NCBI GenBank assembly: GCA_017379815.1
Contig: JAFNVK010000167.1
Location: forward strand, 1 to 8,811
DNA length: 8,811 nucleotides
Direction of reading: 5' to 3'
From: Clostridia bacterium
GTDB taxonomy: Bacteria; Bacillota; Clostridia; Oscillospirales; CAG-272
This document shows, piece by piece, positions 1-7,992 of the stretch. A program made the position numbers and the translations under genes. The notes beneath the pieces were generated by a model. The model had not been told where the DNA came from. It did no database searches and saw only the letters and a list, made by a program, of their open reading frames with translations. Each line of letters begins with the position of its first letter. Position 1 is the first letter of the stretch.

Positions 1-2673
1 CAGCTCGGGAAGCGGATCACCGTACTGTGCCTTGGCGCGCGCCCAGCACATATCCTGCAGCTCCTGCTCCGCTCCCTCCATCTCGGGAGTGTAGTTCCCT
101 TTGGGAATGGGGCGCACGCGCTCGATGCTGTCAGCGATCAGGTTGGTATTGGTGACCACCACCTCGTAGGCCTTCTCTTCACCAAGGTAAGCGAATTCCT
201 CCAGCATTTCCTCGGTGGTGCGATAGAACAGACCGATATCGCGGTCAAAATCCTTGAACTTTTGTCCGGCCAGGAGGATCTTGCGGTAAAGCTCGTCCTC
301 GCGGTTAAGGAAATGAGCGTCGCAGGTGGCGCAAACGGGCTTGCCGTAGCGCTCGCCAAGCTCTACCACGCGACGGTTGAGGTTGCGCAGGCCCTCCTCG
401 TCCGCGATCTTGCCCTCGGCAATCAAAAAGCGGTTGTTGCAGGTGGGCTGGATCTCGAGGTAATCGTAGAAGTTGACGATCTCCTCGATCTCGGATTCGG
501 GACGGTTTTCCAGGATCGCGCGGATCAGCTCGCCGGACTCGCAGGCAGAGCCGATGATCAAGCCCTCACGGTGCTTTTCCAGAACCGTCTTGGGAATGCG
601 CGGAAAGCGTTTGAAGTAATCCAGATAGCTGTAGGAGATCAGCTTGTAGAGATTCTTGAGTCCTACGGCGTTCTTAACCAGAATGATCTGGTGATAGGTA
701 TTGAGCTTGAGAGGATCTGCCTTCTCGATCATCTCGCGGTGCAGATCCTGCAGATCGTGCAGCTCCAGCTTCTGCATCGTATCGATCATGCAGAAATAGA
801 TGCGGGCCAGCATTTCGGCATCGTCGCAGGCTCGGTGATGGTTAAAATCACCCAGATGATAATGCTCGGCCAGCGTATCCAGCTTGTGCTTGTTCAGCTC
901 GGGGTGAATGTGGCGCGAGAGGGCGACCGTATCCAGATAAGGGTTGTCAAAGGGCAGATCCGAGATCTTGGCAAAGTGACGGATAAAGCCGATGTCAAAA
1001 TTGGCGTTGTGTGCGATGAGCAAGGGCTTTGGATGTCCCTCGGGAACGCGGTCGTTGCCAATGAAGGCGAAGAAATCCGTAAGCGCCTCCTTGACCTTGG
1101 GCGCACCCTTGACCATCTCGTCGGTGATTCCGGTCAGCTCCACGATCTCCTCGGGAATCGGCACCTCGGGATCAACGAAGGTATTGAAGCGATCGATGAC
1201 CTCACCGTTGCGAATCAGCACGGCACCGATCTCGGTGATCTTGCAGTTCTGGACCGAAAGACCGGTCGTCTCAATATCAAAGACCACGCATTCCGCCGCA
1301 AAGGAGGGATCGTAGTGTCCCGCCACGGCGCTTGCCGTATTGTTGACGAAATACCCCTCCATGCCGTAAATGACCTTGAAATCGGGATTGTCTCCGGCAA
1401 CCTTTTCCAGCGTCAGCATCGCATCGGGAAATGCCTGAACGTTTCCGTGGTCGGTGATCGCCACGGCAGGATGTCCCCACTTGAGCGCCGTTTTGACTGC
1501 AGCGTCGGGTGCGATCAGCGCGTCCATCTGGGACATGGTCGTGTGAAGATGAAGCTCCACGCGCTTTTTGGGGGCAAGATCGCGGCGAACGATGCGCGAG
1601 ATCTTGGCAATATCGGTATAGAAGAAGGTGAGGTCGGCGTCGACCTGACCCTTTCGCGTCATGTGCTTGGCATAACCGCGCATAGCGATCGCGTTTCCGT
1701 CCTTGACCACGGCGGCAAGCTCGTCCGCGGCCTCCTGATCCATTGAAAAGCTTCTGTGCTCGATGGAGTTACTGCCGTCAAAGACCGAGAAGGAAACGTC
1801 AAACTTTCCTTCCGTCCTTGCGGCCTCCTTCTGGAAGCCGAAAACACTGCCCACAACGGTCAGATTCTTTCGCGGAGAATCAATGTGTGAAATGGGGATC
1901 GGACGGATCTCAAAGGGGGAGCCTATGCAATATTCGGGCGCGGAGAGATCAAATTGGCACGCACCAATGCGGCAAATGCCCTGCTCGTCCATCTCGCAGG
2001 TAAATTCTCCGTCATAAATGGAAGACGCACGCGGAAGCATCTCGCGCTCCTCGCCTGCAGGCTCCTTGTCGCCACCGATCGGGGGCGCTTCAAGGGCGCG
2101 CTGGTATTCCAGCTCAGCCCGTGCGGCTTGGCGGCCAAGCTCACGCATCTGCTCCTCCATCGGATTCTGGTAGAGAGAGGCATCAAAGTCCTCCATGCGG
2201 CGGATGATCACCTTGACCGTGACGCCGTATTCCTCCTCGAGGAGCTGCTCCATCAGCTGCGGCGTGCGCGCATCGTAGATCAGCTCCACACCGCTCTCCG
2301 AGAACGGAATATCAATGCGCAGCTCATTTCCCTGCAAACGGTAATCGCAATGGTTAAAAAAGCCGTTGGCTACGATCCCGCGCCGATTGGTCTCCATCAG
2401 AAGATCGGGAATGCGTCCCTCGTCAAAGAGCGCAGAGGGATAGTGCGGACGAATGCGCACGGCGTTAAGCGAGTAAGCGCGACGGATCTCCTCCTCGATG
2501 CGATAGAGGGTCTTTTTGGGGATCACGTCGGAAAAATCAGCCCTTACCTCGATAATTCTCTTTTCCTTATCGGCGCGCAGAGCGATACTGTTGGGGTCGG
2601 CAGAACGTAAGATCTGCCCATACTCTGCGCTCGGCTCGTAGCGATTGAAGATTTCCAAAAGATTCTTGCTCAT
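1..2673 (-). CDS. polC: DNA polymerase III PolC-type alpha subunit, N-terminal part (runs off the left edge)
   Basis: The first 891 codons of PolC, the replicative DNA polymerase with built-in proofreading found in low-G+C Gram-positives (full length about 1430-1500), read without a stop to the window edge. In order: an N-terminal domain (1-160), a charged linker (about 160-215), an OB-fold region (about 240-365), the first part of the PHP domain starting VELHLHTTMSQMDA (372-385) with AITDHGNVQAF, the inserted DEDDh 3'-5' exonuclease, then the rest of PHP including GLKNLYKLIS and CDAHFLN (Asp785, His787). Exonuclease residues are intact: Asp466 and Glu468 in FDIETTGL, Asp560 in HNANFDIGF, His613 and Asp618 in HRACDD. 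The fragment ends at EGAEQELQD...YGDPLPEL, just before the polymerase active domain, so the palm, fingers and zinc finger are not seen. The exonuclease has a short loop insert (about 540-550) relative to B. subtilis from memory. The start is ATG within the ispG stop overlap. Confidence 0.97.
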   Translation of the reverse strand, partial: MSKNLLEIFNRYEPSAEYGQILRSADPNSIALRADKEKRIIEVRADFSDVIPKKTLYRIEEEIRRAYSLNAVRIRPHYPSALFDEGRIPDLLMETNRRGIVANGFFNHCDYRLQGNELRIDIPFSESGVELIYDARTPQLMEQLLEEEYGVTVKVIIRRMEDFDASLYQNPMEEQMRELGRQAARAELEYQRALEAPPIGGDKEPAGEEREMLPRASSIYDGEFTCEMDEQGICRIGACQFDLSAPEYCIGSPFEIRPIPISHIDSPRKNLTVVGSVFGFQKEAARTEGKFDVSFSVFDGSNSIEHRSFSMDQEAADELAAVVKDGNAIAMRGYAKHMTRKGQVDADLTFFYTDIAKISRIVRRDLAPKKRVELHLHTTMSQMDALIAPDAAVKTALKWGHPAVAITDHGNVQAFPDAMLTLEKVAGDNPDFKVIYGMEGYFVNNTASAVAGHYDPSFAAECVVFDIETTGLSVQNCKITEIGAVLIRNGEVIDRFNTFVDPEVPIPEEIVELTGITDEMVKGAPKVKEALTDFFAFIGNDRVPEGHPKPLLIAHNANFDIGFIRHFAKISDLPFDNPYLDTVALSRHIHPELNKHKLDTLAEHYHLGDFNHHRACDDAEMLARIYFCMIDTMQKLELHDLQDLHREMIEKADPLKLNTYHQIILVKNAVGLKNLYKLISYSYLDYFKRFPRIPKTVLEKHREGLIIGSACESGELIRAILENRPESEIEEIVNFYDYLEIQPTCNNRFLIAEGKIADEEGLRNLNRRVVELGERYGKPVCATCDAHFLNREDELYRKILLAGQKFKDFDRDIGLFYRTTEEMLEEFAYLGEEKAYEVVVTNTNLIADSIERVRPIPKGNYTPEMEGAEQELQDMCWARAKAQYGDPLPEL
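2670..2673 (-). other. ATGA overlap joining ispG stop and polC start
   Basis: ATG of polC (2673-2671) and TGA of ispG (2672-2670) share bases. The best upstream match to a ribosome binding site, AAGGA (2691-2687), is 13 nt away, the same loose arrangement as at the rseP-ispG overlap. This suggests polC is translated mainly by ribosomes finishing ispG. Coupling is inferred. Confidence 0.8.
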
Positions 2674-3764
2674 GCGTTCATCTCTTTCCTTAAGAGTCGG
2701 ATCTCGTGAAGCAGGCGGTCAATGACCTGCTCCTCGGGAATTTTCTCAATGATCTCGCCGCGGCGGAACAAAACAGCCTCTCCGCGTCCGCCGGCGATGC
2801 CTACGTCAGCCTCGCGTGCTTCGCCCGGACCGTTGACCGGACAACCCATGAGGGCTACCTTAACGGGAACGCTTGCAAGCCCGGCCTTGTCCACCGCCTC
2901 CTCAAATCGCTTGACCAGCGGAATGAGGTCGATCTTGGTGCGCGAGCAGGTCGGACAGCTGACAATGTCCATTCCGCACTGTCCCTCAATACCCACGGCG
3001 CGAAGGATCTGCTTTGCCGCATCGATCTCCTCGAGCGGATCGTCGGTCAGCGAAACGCGGATCGTGTCGCCGATGCCGTCGCAAAGCAGGGAGCCAATCC
3101 CCACCGCGCTCTTGATCAGCCCACGGTTCCCTCCTCCTGCCTCGGTAACACCAAGGTGCAAGGGATAGGAGCAGGACTGTGCAAGAATGCGGTTGGCGCG
3201 GATCATCTCGGACACGGTGGAGGCCTTAATGGAGATCACGGTGTCCTCAAAGTCGAATTTTTCCAGAAGGGACGCGTGGTAGAGCGCGCTTTCGCAAAGC
3301 GCCTCTGCCGTGGGAGCGCCGTGCTTGGCTAAAATATGGCGCTCGAGAGAGCCGCTGTTGACCCCGATGCGGATCGGAATATGCTTGCGGCGGCAGGCAT
3401 CGCAAACTGCCTTGACACGATCGTCCTGCCCGATATTTCCGGGGTTGATGCGGATCTTGTCAAAGCCAAGCTCGGCACAACGCAGAGCGATGCGGTAATC
3501 GTAATGAATATCCGCCACGATGGGAATACGCACGCCCGCGTTTTTGATGGCAAGAATGGCCACGGCAGACTCGATCGTGGGAACCGAGACACGGACGATA
3601 TCGCAGCCTGCGGCCTCCAAGCGCTTGACCTGCTCGAGGGTCGCGTCAACGTCCGCGGTATCGGTATTGGTCATGGATTGAATGGCGATGGGTGCGTTGC
3701 CGCCGATCAGGGTCTCGCCGACCCGCACCGCGCGGCACTGGCGCCGAATCTCGTTGTACTTCAT
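2670..3764 (-). CDS. ispG: 4-hydroxy-3-methylbut-2-enyl diphosphate synthase (flavodoxin), GcpE
   Basis: IspG, 364 residues, turns 2-C-methyl-D-erythritol 2,4-cyclodiphosphate into HMBPP in the next-to-last step of the MEP pathway, using a [4Fe-4S] cluster. This is the short two-domain bacterial form: a TIM barrel (about 1-255, with QSMTNTDTADVDATL at 29-43, VADIHYDYRIAL at 83-94, KIRINPGNIG at 103-112) followed by the Fe-S reductase-like domain. The cluster ligands are all there: CPTC (270-273), Cys308 in MGCPVNGPGEA (306-316), and Glu315. LGVTEAGGG (204-212) is also typical. It shares the pathway with dxr two genes upstream and supplies the precursors used by UppS. It is joined by 4-nt overlaps to both rseP and polC. 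In B. subtilis the equivalent slot holds proS. Oxygen sensitivity is known for the family, and fits an anaerobe. Confidence 0.97.
   Translation of the reverse strand: MKYNEIRRQCRAVRVGETLIGGNAPIAIQSMTNTDTADVDATLEQVKRLEAAGCDIVRVSVPTIESAVAILAIKNAGVRIPIVADIHYDYRIALRCAELGFDKIRINPGNIGQDDRVKAVCDACRRKHIPIRIGVNSGSLERHILAKHGAPTAEALCESALYHASLLEKFDFEDTVISIKASTVSEMIRANRILAQSCSYPLHLGVTEAGGGNRGLIKSAVGIGSLLCDGIGDTIRVSLTDDPLEEIDAAKQILRAVGIEGQCGMDIVSCPTCSRTKIDLIPLVKRFEEAVDKAGLASVPVKVALMGCPVNGPGEAREADVGIAGGRGEAVLFRRGEIIEKIPEEQVIDRLLHEIRLLRKEMNA
3761..3764 (-). other. ATGA overlap joining rseP stop and ispG start
   Basis: ATG of ispG (3764-3762) and TGA of rseP (3763-3761) share bases. The nearest ribosome binding site-like AAGGA (3781-3777) is 12 nt from the ATG, longer than optimal. 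Termination-coupled re-initiation is therefore the likely way ispG is translated. The overlap is seen; the coupling is inferred. Confidence 0.8.
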
Positions 3765-5176
3765 AACGTCAAAATATCCTTAATCATAATCAAAGCCGCG
3801 AGAGCAAGCAGGATCACAAGGCCGACAAAGTTGATGACCCCCTCAAGCTCACGCTTCATGGGTTTTCTGCGAACCACCTCGATCGCATAGATCATCAGAT
3901 GCCCACCGTCAAGACCGGGAAAAGGCAAAAGATTCATAATTCCCAGGTTGATGGAGATCACGACCACGAGGTAAAGCACGTTCAGCATGCTCTGCCGGGC
4001 TACGGTAGAAATGGTCTTGGTGATGCCGATCGGTCCGGAAACCGCCTCCACGCCGAAGCGATTGGTGAACAGGCCAAAGAGGCTATCGTAAACCATCTTG
4101 ACCGTCGAGCAGGAACGGAACCAGGTGTGCTTAAGAATCGTCAGGATGCCAAAATCCTCCTCTGCGTAGATCAGAAAATCCACGTTTCCGAAGGTAGCTC
4201 CACTCTCGGTGTAGTTCGGGAAGGTCACTCCTTCAAGGACGATCTCCTCCTCGCCACGCAAAACGGTCAGGTTGAGAGGGCGGTATCCCTGGTTCATGAT
4301 CTCATAAGCCAGCTCATGGTAGGTATGCACGCGCGTGCCGTTCACCTTCTTAACCACGTCCTGCTGCTTAAGTCCTGTCTTTTCGGACACCGAGCCTTCA
4401 AAGAGGGACTCCACGAGGGCGACGTCAAGAGGAACGTCCTCGATCAGAACGTAAGAGAAGGACATTCCGTCCTCGCTCGCGCGCTGGACGTAGATATCCG
4501 TGGGAGCACCGTTCGCCTCAAGCGCCTTTTGATAGACCTGATCGTAGGAGCGAATGCGGATCCCCTCCTCGCCCTCGACAAACGCATGGAGATAGTCGCC
4601 GGGCTCAAATCCAAGCTGTGCCGCGTCTCCCGTGTAATGCACGTGGAAGCCGGCGATCTGCGTGCTGGCAACCGAGTCCGCACCCGAGATCAGCACGTAA
4701 ACGAACATCAGCAAAAAGCCGAGGATCACGTTCATGGCAGGACCTGCAAGAGAGATCAGGATGCGCTTCCACACGCTCTGGTTGCAGTAGGCGTGCTCGT
4801 CAAGCACGGGAGCGGCCGAGTCGCCCTCTTGACTCTCGTCTTTCTCCTTTGCAGGCTCCTCGGTAGAGTTGATGAGGAGATCCTCCTGCTTGGGATCGGT
4901 CTCGGCAGGTGCTTCTCCCTCCGGTTGCTTTCCCTGCGCAACCTCCATGCCGTCCTCGCCAAGCATACTGACAAAGCCGCCGATGGGCAAAAGGCGCAAG
5001 GAATAGACCGTGCCGCTCTTGGCCGATTTCTTGGAGAGAATGCGCGGACCCATGCCGATCGCAAACTCCAGAACCGTCACCCCGCAACGGCGCGCCATCA
5101 GGAAATGGCCAAGCTCGTGGATAAAGATCAAAGCGCCAAAGATAAAAATGGCAAGCAGAATATACAAAACGTTCAA
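3761..5176 (-). CDS. rseP: RseP/RasP-type site-2 zinc metalloprotease
   Basis: This 471-residue intramembrane protease of family M50B cuts membrane proteins such as anti-sigma factors and leftover signal peptides. Membrane helix 1 (about 4-26) carries the zinc motif HELGH (20-24); LRLLPIGGFVSMLGED follows (60-75). Residues 76-127 are an acidic low-complexity insert on the predicted cytoplasmic side. Helix 2 holds AGPAMNVILGF (144-154). Two PDZ-like units follow outside the membrane, the first poorly conserved (about 173-243), the second clearer (about 247-320). Near the end are GPIGI (381-385), the third zinc ligand motif NLLPFPGLDGG (415-425, Asp423) and a last helix (about 448-467). It is longer than B. 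subtilis RasP (about 420) because of the insert and the PDZ region. The start is TTG. Its TGA stop overlaps the ispG ATG. Its substrate here is unknown; a neighbouring anti-sigma factor is not seen. Confidence 0.95.
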   Translation of the reverse strand: MNVLYILLAIFIFGALIFIHELGHFLMARRCGVTVLEFAIGMGPRILSKKSAKSGTVYSLRLLPIGGFVSMLGEDGMEVAQGKQPEGEAPAETDPKQEDLLINSTEEPAKEKDESQEGDSAAPVLDEHAYCNQSVWKRILISLAGPAMNVILGFLLMFVYVLISGADSVASTQIAGFHVHYTGDAAQLGFEPGDYLHAFVEGEEGIRIRSYDQVYQKALEANGAPTDIYVQRASEDGMSFSYVLIEDVPLDVALVESLFEGSVSEKTGLKQQDVVKKVNGTRVHTYHELAYEIMNQGYRPLNLTVLRGEEEIVLEGVTFPNYTESGATFGNVDFLIYAEEDFGILTILKHTWFRSCSTVKMVYDSLFGLFTNRFGVEAVSGPIGITKTISTVARQSMLNVLYLVVVISINLGIMNLLPFPGLDGGHLMIYAIEVVRRKPMKRELEGVINFVGLVILLALAALIMIKDILTL

Positions 5177-5184
5177 ATTGGGTT

Positions 5185-5189
5185 CCTCC
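5185..5189 (-). promoter_or_regulatory. rseP ribosome binding site deciding a TTG start
   Basis: GGAGG on the minus strand lies 8 nt before TTG 5176-5174. No in-frame ATG or GTG lies between this TTG and the dxr end, and reading from it gives the normal RseP beginning just before the first membrane helix. The TTG is therefore the likely start. A second in-frame TTG three codons on is less well placed. Confidence 0.75.
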
Positions 5190-5208
5190 GTGTGGGAATA
5201 CGCGGGAT

Positions 5209-6390
5209 TTAAATTCCCTGCTTCAAAATTTCGTTGGCAAGTGCTCTTGCCTCTCTGTCATAGGCAAGGATGTCATCGATGTCTGAGGTATTCTTGGCCG
5301 CGTCAAGCCTCTCTACCGTCTGCGTAACCAGATCAAAAATGCCGACAAAGGAAAGCTTGCGCTCAAGGAAGGCTGCAACGGCAACCTCGTTTGCCGCATT
5401 GAGCACGGCAGGAAGTGCACCCCCCTTGCCGATCGCATCGAGAGCAAGCCTTAAGAGAACGAAGGTCTCGGTATCGGGATGGGAGAAGGTCAGCTTCCCT
5501 ACCGCCGTAAGATCCAGCGGAGGGATCACGGCCTCGGTGCGCGCGGGGTGTGTAAGGGCATATTGCACGCAAAGGCGCATATCCGGCACGGACATCTGCG
5601 CGATCACGCTGTTATCACTATATTCCACGGCAGAATGCATTATGCTTTCCCGATGGACGAGCACCTCGATCTGCTGCGGCGAAACGCCAAAGAGATGCAC
5701 GGCCTCGATCACCTCAAAGCCCTTGTTCATCAGCGTGGCACTGTCTACCGTGATCTTTGCGCCCATGCTCCAGGTAGGATGGGCGAGCGCACGCTCTACG
5801 GTGATCTCCTTAAGCTGATCGCGGGTCATGCCGTAAAAAGGACCGCCCGATGCAGTCAGCAGGATGCGCTTAATGCTTTTCTTGTCTCCTGCGCGCAGAG
5901 CCTGAAAAATGGCGCTATGCTCACTGTCCACGGGAAGGATCTCAAGATCCTTCTCCCGCGCCAGAGCCATAACCGCCTCTCCTGCGCAAACCAACGACTC
6001 CTTGTTGGCAAGGGCAAGGCGCTTCCCCGCATGGAGAGTGGCCAGTGTAGGGGCGAGGCCTGCCGAGCCGATGATGGAGTTGAGCACGGTCTCGCGCTCC
6101 TCTCCCTCAGTGGCAGAAATCATCTCACAGATCCCTTCAGTCCCGGCATAGACGTGCACGCCCGTATCGGCAAGGCGGCATTTGAGGTCCTTTGCCGCGC
6201 TTTCGTCCGCCATTGCACAGGCAGAAACGCCGAGCGCTCTTGCCTGCTGCTCGATGCGTGCCGCATTCCGGTTTGCCGAAAGTGCACGAACGGGAATACC
6301 GTGCTTGACGGCCACGTCAAAGGCCTGCTCGCCAACCGAACCGGTTGAGCCGAGAATGGTCAGGGGCGAATAGGGACTCTTTCGTTCCAT
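5209..6390 (-). CDS. dxr: 1-deoxy-D-xylulose 5-phosphate reductoisomerase
   Basis: Dxr (IspC), 393 residues, converts 1-deoxy-D-xylulose 5-phosphate to 2-C-methyl-D-erythritol 4-phosphate using NADPH and a divalent metal. It is the committing step of the MEP isoprenoid pathway and the target of fosmidomycin. The N-terminal Rossmann motif is ILGSTGSVG (12-20). LALANKESLV (125-134) follows, then the metal site LPVDSEHSAIF (152-162) with Asp155 and Glu157, LTASGGPF (178-185), HPTWSMGAKITVDSATLMNKGFE split over 204-226 with Glu226 as third metal ligand, and HRESIMHSAVE (247-257). The C-terminal helical domain runs from about 300 to the end. All expected active-site residues are present and the length is standard. 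ATG is set by a close AAGGAG. It lies between cdsA and rseP, its usual place in Bacillota. Confidence 0.97.
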   Translation of the reverse strand: MERKSPYSPLTILGSTGSVGEQAFDVAVKHGIPVRALSANRNAARIEQQARALGVSACAMADESAAKDLKCRLADTGVHVYAGTEGICEMISATEGEERETVLNSIIGSAGLAPTLATLHAGKRLALANKESLVCAGEAVMALAREKDLEILPVDSEHSAIFQALRAGDKKSIKRILLTASGGPFYGMTRDQLKEITVERALAHPTWSMGAKITVDSATLMNKGFEVIEAVHLFGVSPQQIEVLVHRESIMHSAVEYSDNSVIAQMSVPDMRLCVQYALTHPARTEAVIPPLDLTAVGKLTFSHPDTETFVLLRLALDAIGKGGALPAVLNAANEVAVAAFLERKLSFVGIFDLVTQTVERLDAAKNTSDIDDILAYDREARALANEILKQGI

Positions 6391-6395
6391 AGGAT

Positions 6396-6401
6396 CTCCT
6401 T
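6396..6401 (-). promoter_or_regulatory. dxr ribosome binding site overlapping the cdsA stop codon
   Basis: AAGGAG on the minus strand lies 5 nt before the dxr ATG (6390-6388). Its first two bases are the last two of the cdsA TAA stop (6402-6400). A ribosome ending on cdsA would cover this site, which suggests local re-initiation on dxr. Confidence 0.75.
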
Positions 6402-7233
6402 AAAAAAATTCAGTAAAGCCGGTGATAACCAAGAGAACGGCCGCCACGGCGATGACCGAGTCAAAGCGGTCCAGCATTCCGCCGTGTCCGGGGAAAAGCT
6501 TGCCGTAATCCTTGATGCCGTAGGTTCTCTTGATCAGGGACATACACAGATCTCCGATTTGAGAGACGACGGAAACCAAAAGTCCCGCAATGGCAAAAAC
6601 AGCCACGTTGGCCTTGAGCGAGGGCTCGATCACGGAAATGATCCAGCCGTAAAGCACCATGGAAAGAATGCAGAAGACGATTCCGCCGATGCTTCCCTCC
6701 ACCGTTTTCTTGGGACTGACGTCCGGGATCAGCTTATGCTTTCCGCCACGTCCAAACAGCATGCCGCAAAAATAGGCAAAGATATCGGTGATCCACGCTC
6801 CGATAAAGGCGATCAGATAGACGAACTCTCCGCCCTTTGCATGATCGTGAACGTAGAGGATCGCATTAAAGCCGATCAGGATGTAAAGCACGGTCATAAA
6901 GCAGACCGAAAGATCCGCCAGCTTGTATTTGCCGTGCGAAAAGAGCAGGATCGCAAAGAAATAGAACAAAAGGAAAACGATCGCCGCAAAGGTGAACTTG
7001 GTCAAATACGCATGGTGCATCCAGCGGATGCAGATCGGGAGAGCGACGGAAAGCAGATACAGCGGGATCGAGATCCCCCACGCGCGATGCAGGCCGATGC
7101 AACGAAGCATCTCAAACACGGCAACCGTCGAAATGATGGATAAAGCGATGGGCAGAACCGGATAATCCGCAAAAATAAGCACGGGAAGCAGGATCAGCGT
7201 GGCGACCACTGCAGTAATGATTCGGGTTTTCAT
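6400..7233 (-). CDS. cdsA: Phosphatidate cytidylyltransferase (CDP-diglyceride synthase)
   Basis: This 277-residue integral membrane protein makes CDP-diacylglycerol from phosphatidic acid and CTP, the branch point for bacterial phospholipids. It has a run of hydrophobic segments, roughly residues 5-21, 25-43, 53-69, 80-98, 108-126, 137-160, 182-203, 208-226 and 259-276. The full family signature is near the C-terminus: S232-L-I-K-R, K241-D, P248-G-H-G-G, L254-D-R-F-D258, which includes the metal-binding aspartates. Length fits the family (about 260-290). The start is ATG with GGAGG four bases upstream, 11 nt after the uppS stop. The TAA stop (6402-6400) overlaps the dxr ribosome binding site, so translation of the two genes is probably linked. 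Nothing in it is broken. Confidence 0.96.
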   Translation of the reverse strand: MKTRIITAVVATLILLPVLIFADYPVLPIALSIISTVAVFEMLRCIGLHRAWGISIPLYLLSVALPICIRWMHHAYLTKFTFAAIVFLLFYFFAILLFSHGKYKLADLSVCFMTVLYILIGFNAILYVHDHAKGGEFVYLIAFIGAWITDIFAYFCGMLFGRGGKHKLIPDVSPKKTVEGSIGGIVFCILSMVLYGWIISVIEPSLKANVAVFAIAGLLVSVVSQIGDLCMSLIKRTYGIKDYGKLFPGHGGMLDRFDSVIAVAAVLLVITGFTEFF

Positions 7234-7244
7234 GTTTCCTCCGT

Positions 7245-7964
7245 TCAGACTCCGCCGTAGCGGCGTTTTCTTGCGTAAAAGGCAGATATCGCCTGATCCA
7301 CGTCCTTCGGGGAAAAATCCGGCCAGAGGACGTCGGTAAAATAGTATTCTGCATAAGCCGATTGCCAGAGCAGAAAATTGGATGTGCGCAGATCTCCGCC
7401 CGTACGGACGATAAGATCGGGATCGGGGCAGCCTGCCGTGTAGATCGCGTGGCAGATATCCTCCTCGGTGACCGAGGTCTTCCCCTCTGCGATCAGACGG
7501 TTGCAGGCGTGCACCAGCTCCTCGCGTCCGCCGTAATTGATGGCAACGTTGAGGAGAAAGGGCTTATGCGCGGTTGCGCGGTCAATCTTCTCCATTTTCT
7601 CGCGGAGCTCGGGAGAAAAGACCTCCAGATTGCCGATGAAGCGCAGATGGATCTGCTCCTGCTCCATGCCGCGCACGCATTCGTCGATATAGTGGCTGAG
7701 CAAGCCCATAATGGTATCGACCTCGCGCTTGGGCCGCTTCCAGTTCTCGGTGGAAAAGGCGTAGACCGTCATGCATTGCAGACCGATCGAGGCACAGTAG
7801 CGCCCGATTTTGCGGAAGGTCTCCGCCCCGTGGGAATGTCCGTACTCACGCGGCATTCCGCGCTCGGTTGCCCATCTTCCGTTGCCGTCCATAATGAAGG
7901 CAATATGGCGAAGGCGCCCGTCGATCACCGGCGGCTTTTTGGCCTTGCGTTTGTTGAACAACAC
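7245..7964 (-). CDS. uppS: Isoprenyl transferase (undecaprenyl diphosphate synthase)
   Basis: This 239-residue protein is a cis-prenyltransferase. It adds isopentenyl diphosphate units to farnesyl diphosphate to make C55 undecaprenyl diphosphate, the lipid carrier for peptidoglycan and other wall polymers. Sequence marks are HIAFIMDGNGRWA (20-32) with catalytic Asp26 and the diphosphate-binding G-N-G-R loop, STENWKRP (71-78), NYGGREEL (143-150), and the C-terminal RTGGDLRTSNFLLWQ (187-201) with Arg187, Arg193 and Ser195 for isopentenyl diphosphate binding, then Glu206 and the VLWPDF end block. Length is normal, with a short basic N-terminal extension (residues 2-10). The start is GTG, behind a strong ribosome binding site. 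Its substrates come from the MEP pathway, two of whose enzymes (Dxr, IspG) are encoded further down the same block. The chain length C55 is inferred from the family. Confidence 0.96.
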   Translation of the reverse strand: MLFNKRKAKKPPVIDGRLRHIAFIMDGNGRWATERGMPREYGHSHGAETFRKIGRYCASIGLQCMTVYAFSTENWKRPKREVDTIMGLLSHYIDECVRGMEQEQIHLRFIGNLEVFSPELREKMEKIDRATAHKPFLLNVAINYGGREELVHACNRLIAEGKTSVTEEDICHAIYTAGCPDPDLIVRTGGDLRTSNFLLWQSAYAEYYFTDVLWPDFSPKDVDQAISAFYARKRRYGGV

Positions 7965-7972
7965 CGTGCAAA

Positions 7973-7979
7973 CCTCCCC
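7973..7979 (-). promoter_or_regulatory. uppS ribosome binding site deciding a GTG start
   Basis: GGGGAGG on the minus strand lies 8 nt before GTG 7964-7962. This strong site fixes the GTG as the uppS start; the reading gives M-L-F-N-K before the conserved HIAFIMDGNGRWA block. An ATG at 7983-7981 is out of frame with uppS and lies on the wrong side of the site. Confidence 0.75.
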
Positions 7980-7992
7980 TCATCTAAGAGTT

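Noticed and set aside
262..1746. A 494-codon plus-strand open frame opposite polC
   Set aside because: It is in exact antisense register with an intact PolC carrying all exonuclease motifs, its predicted protein matches no family I recognise, and codon avoidance explains its length.
1..2673. polC as a pseudogene or truncated gene
   Set aside because: The frame stays open for all 891 codons to the window edge with intact motifs; the missing part is simply beyond the boundary.
3899..5212. A 437-codon plus-strand open frame opposite rseP
   Set aside because: It is the in-register mirror of rseP, whose zinc motifs and membrane helices are clear. No independent ribosome binding site or family motif supports it.
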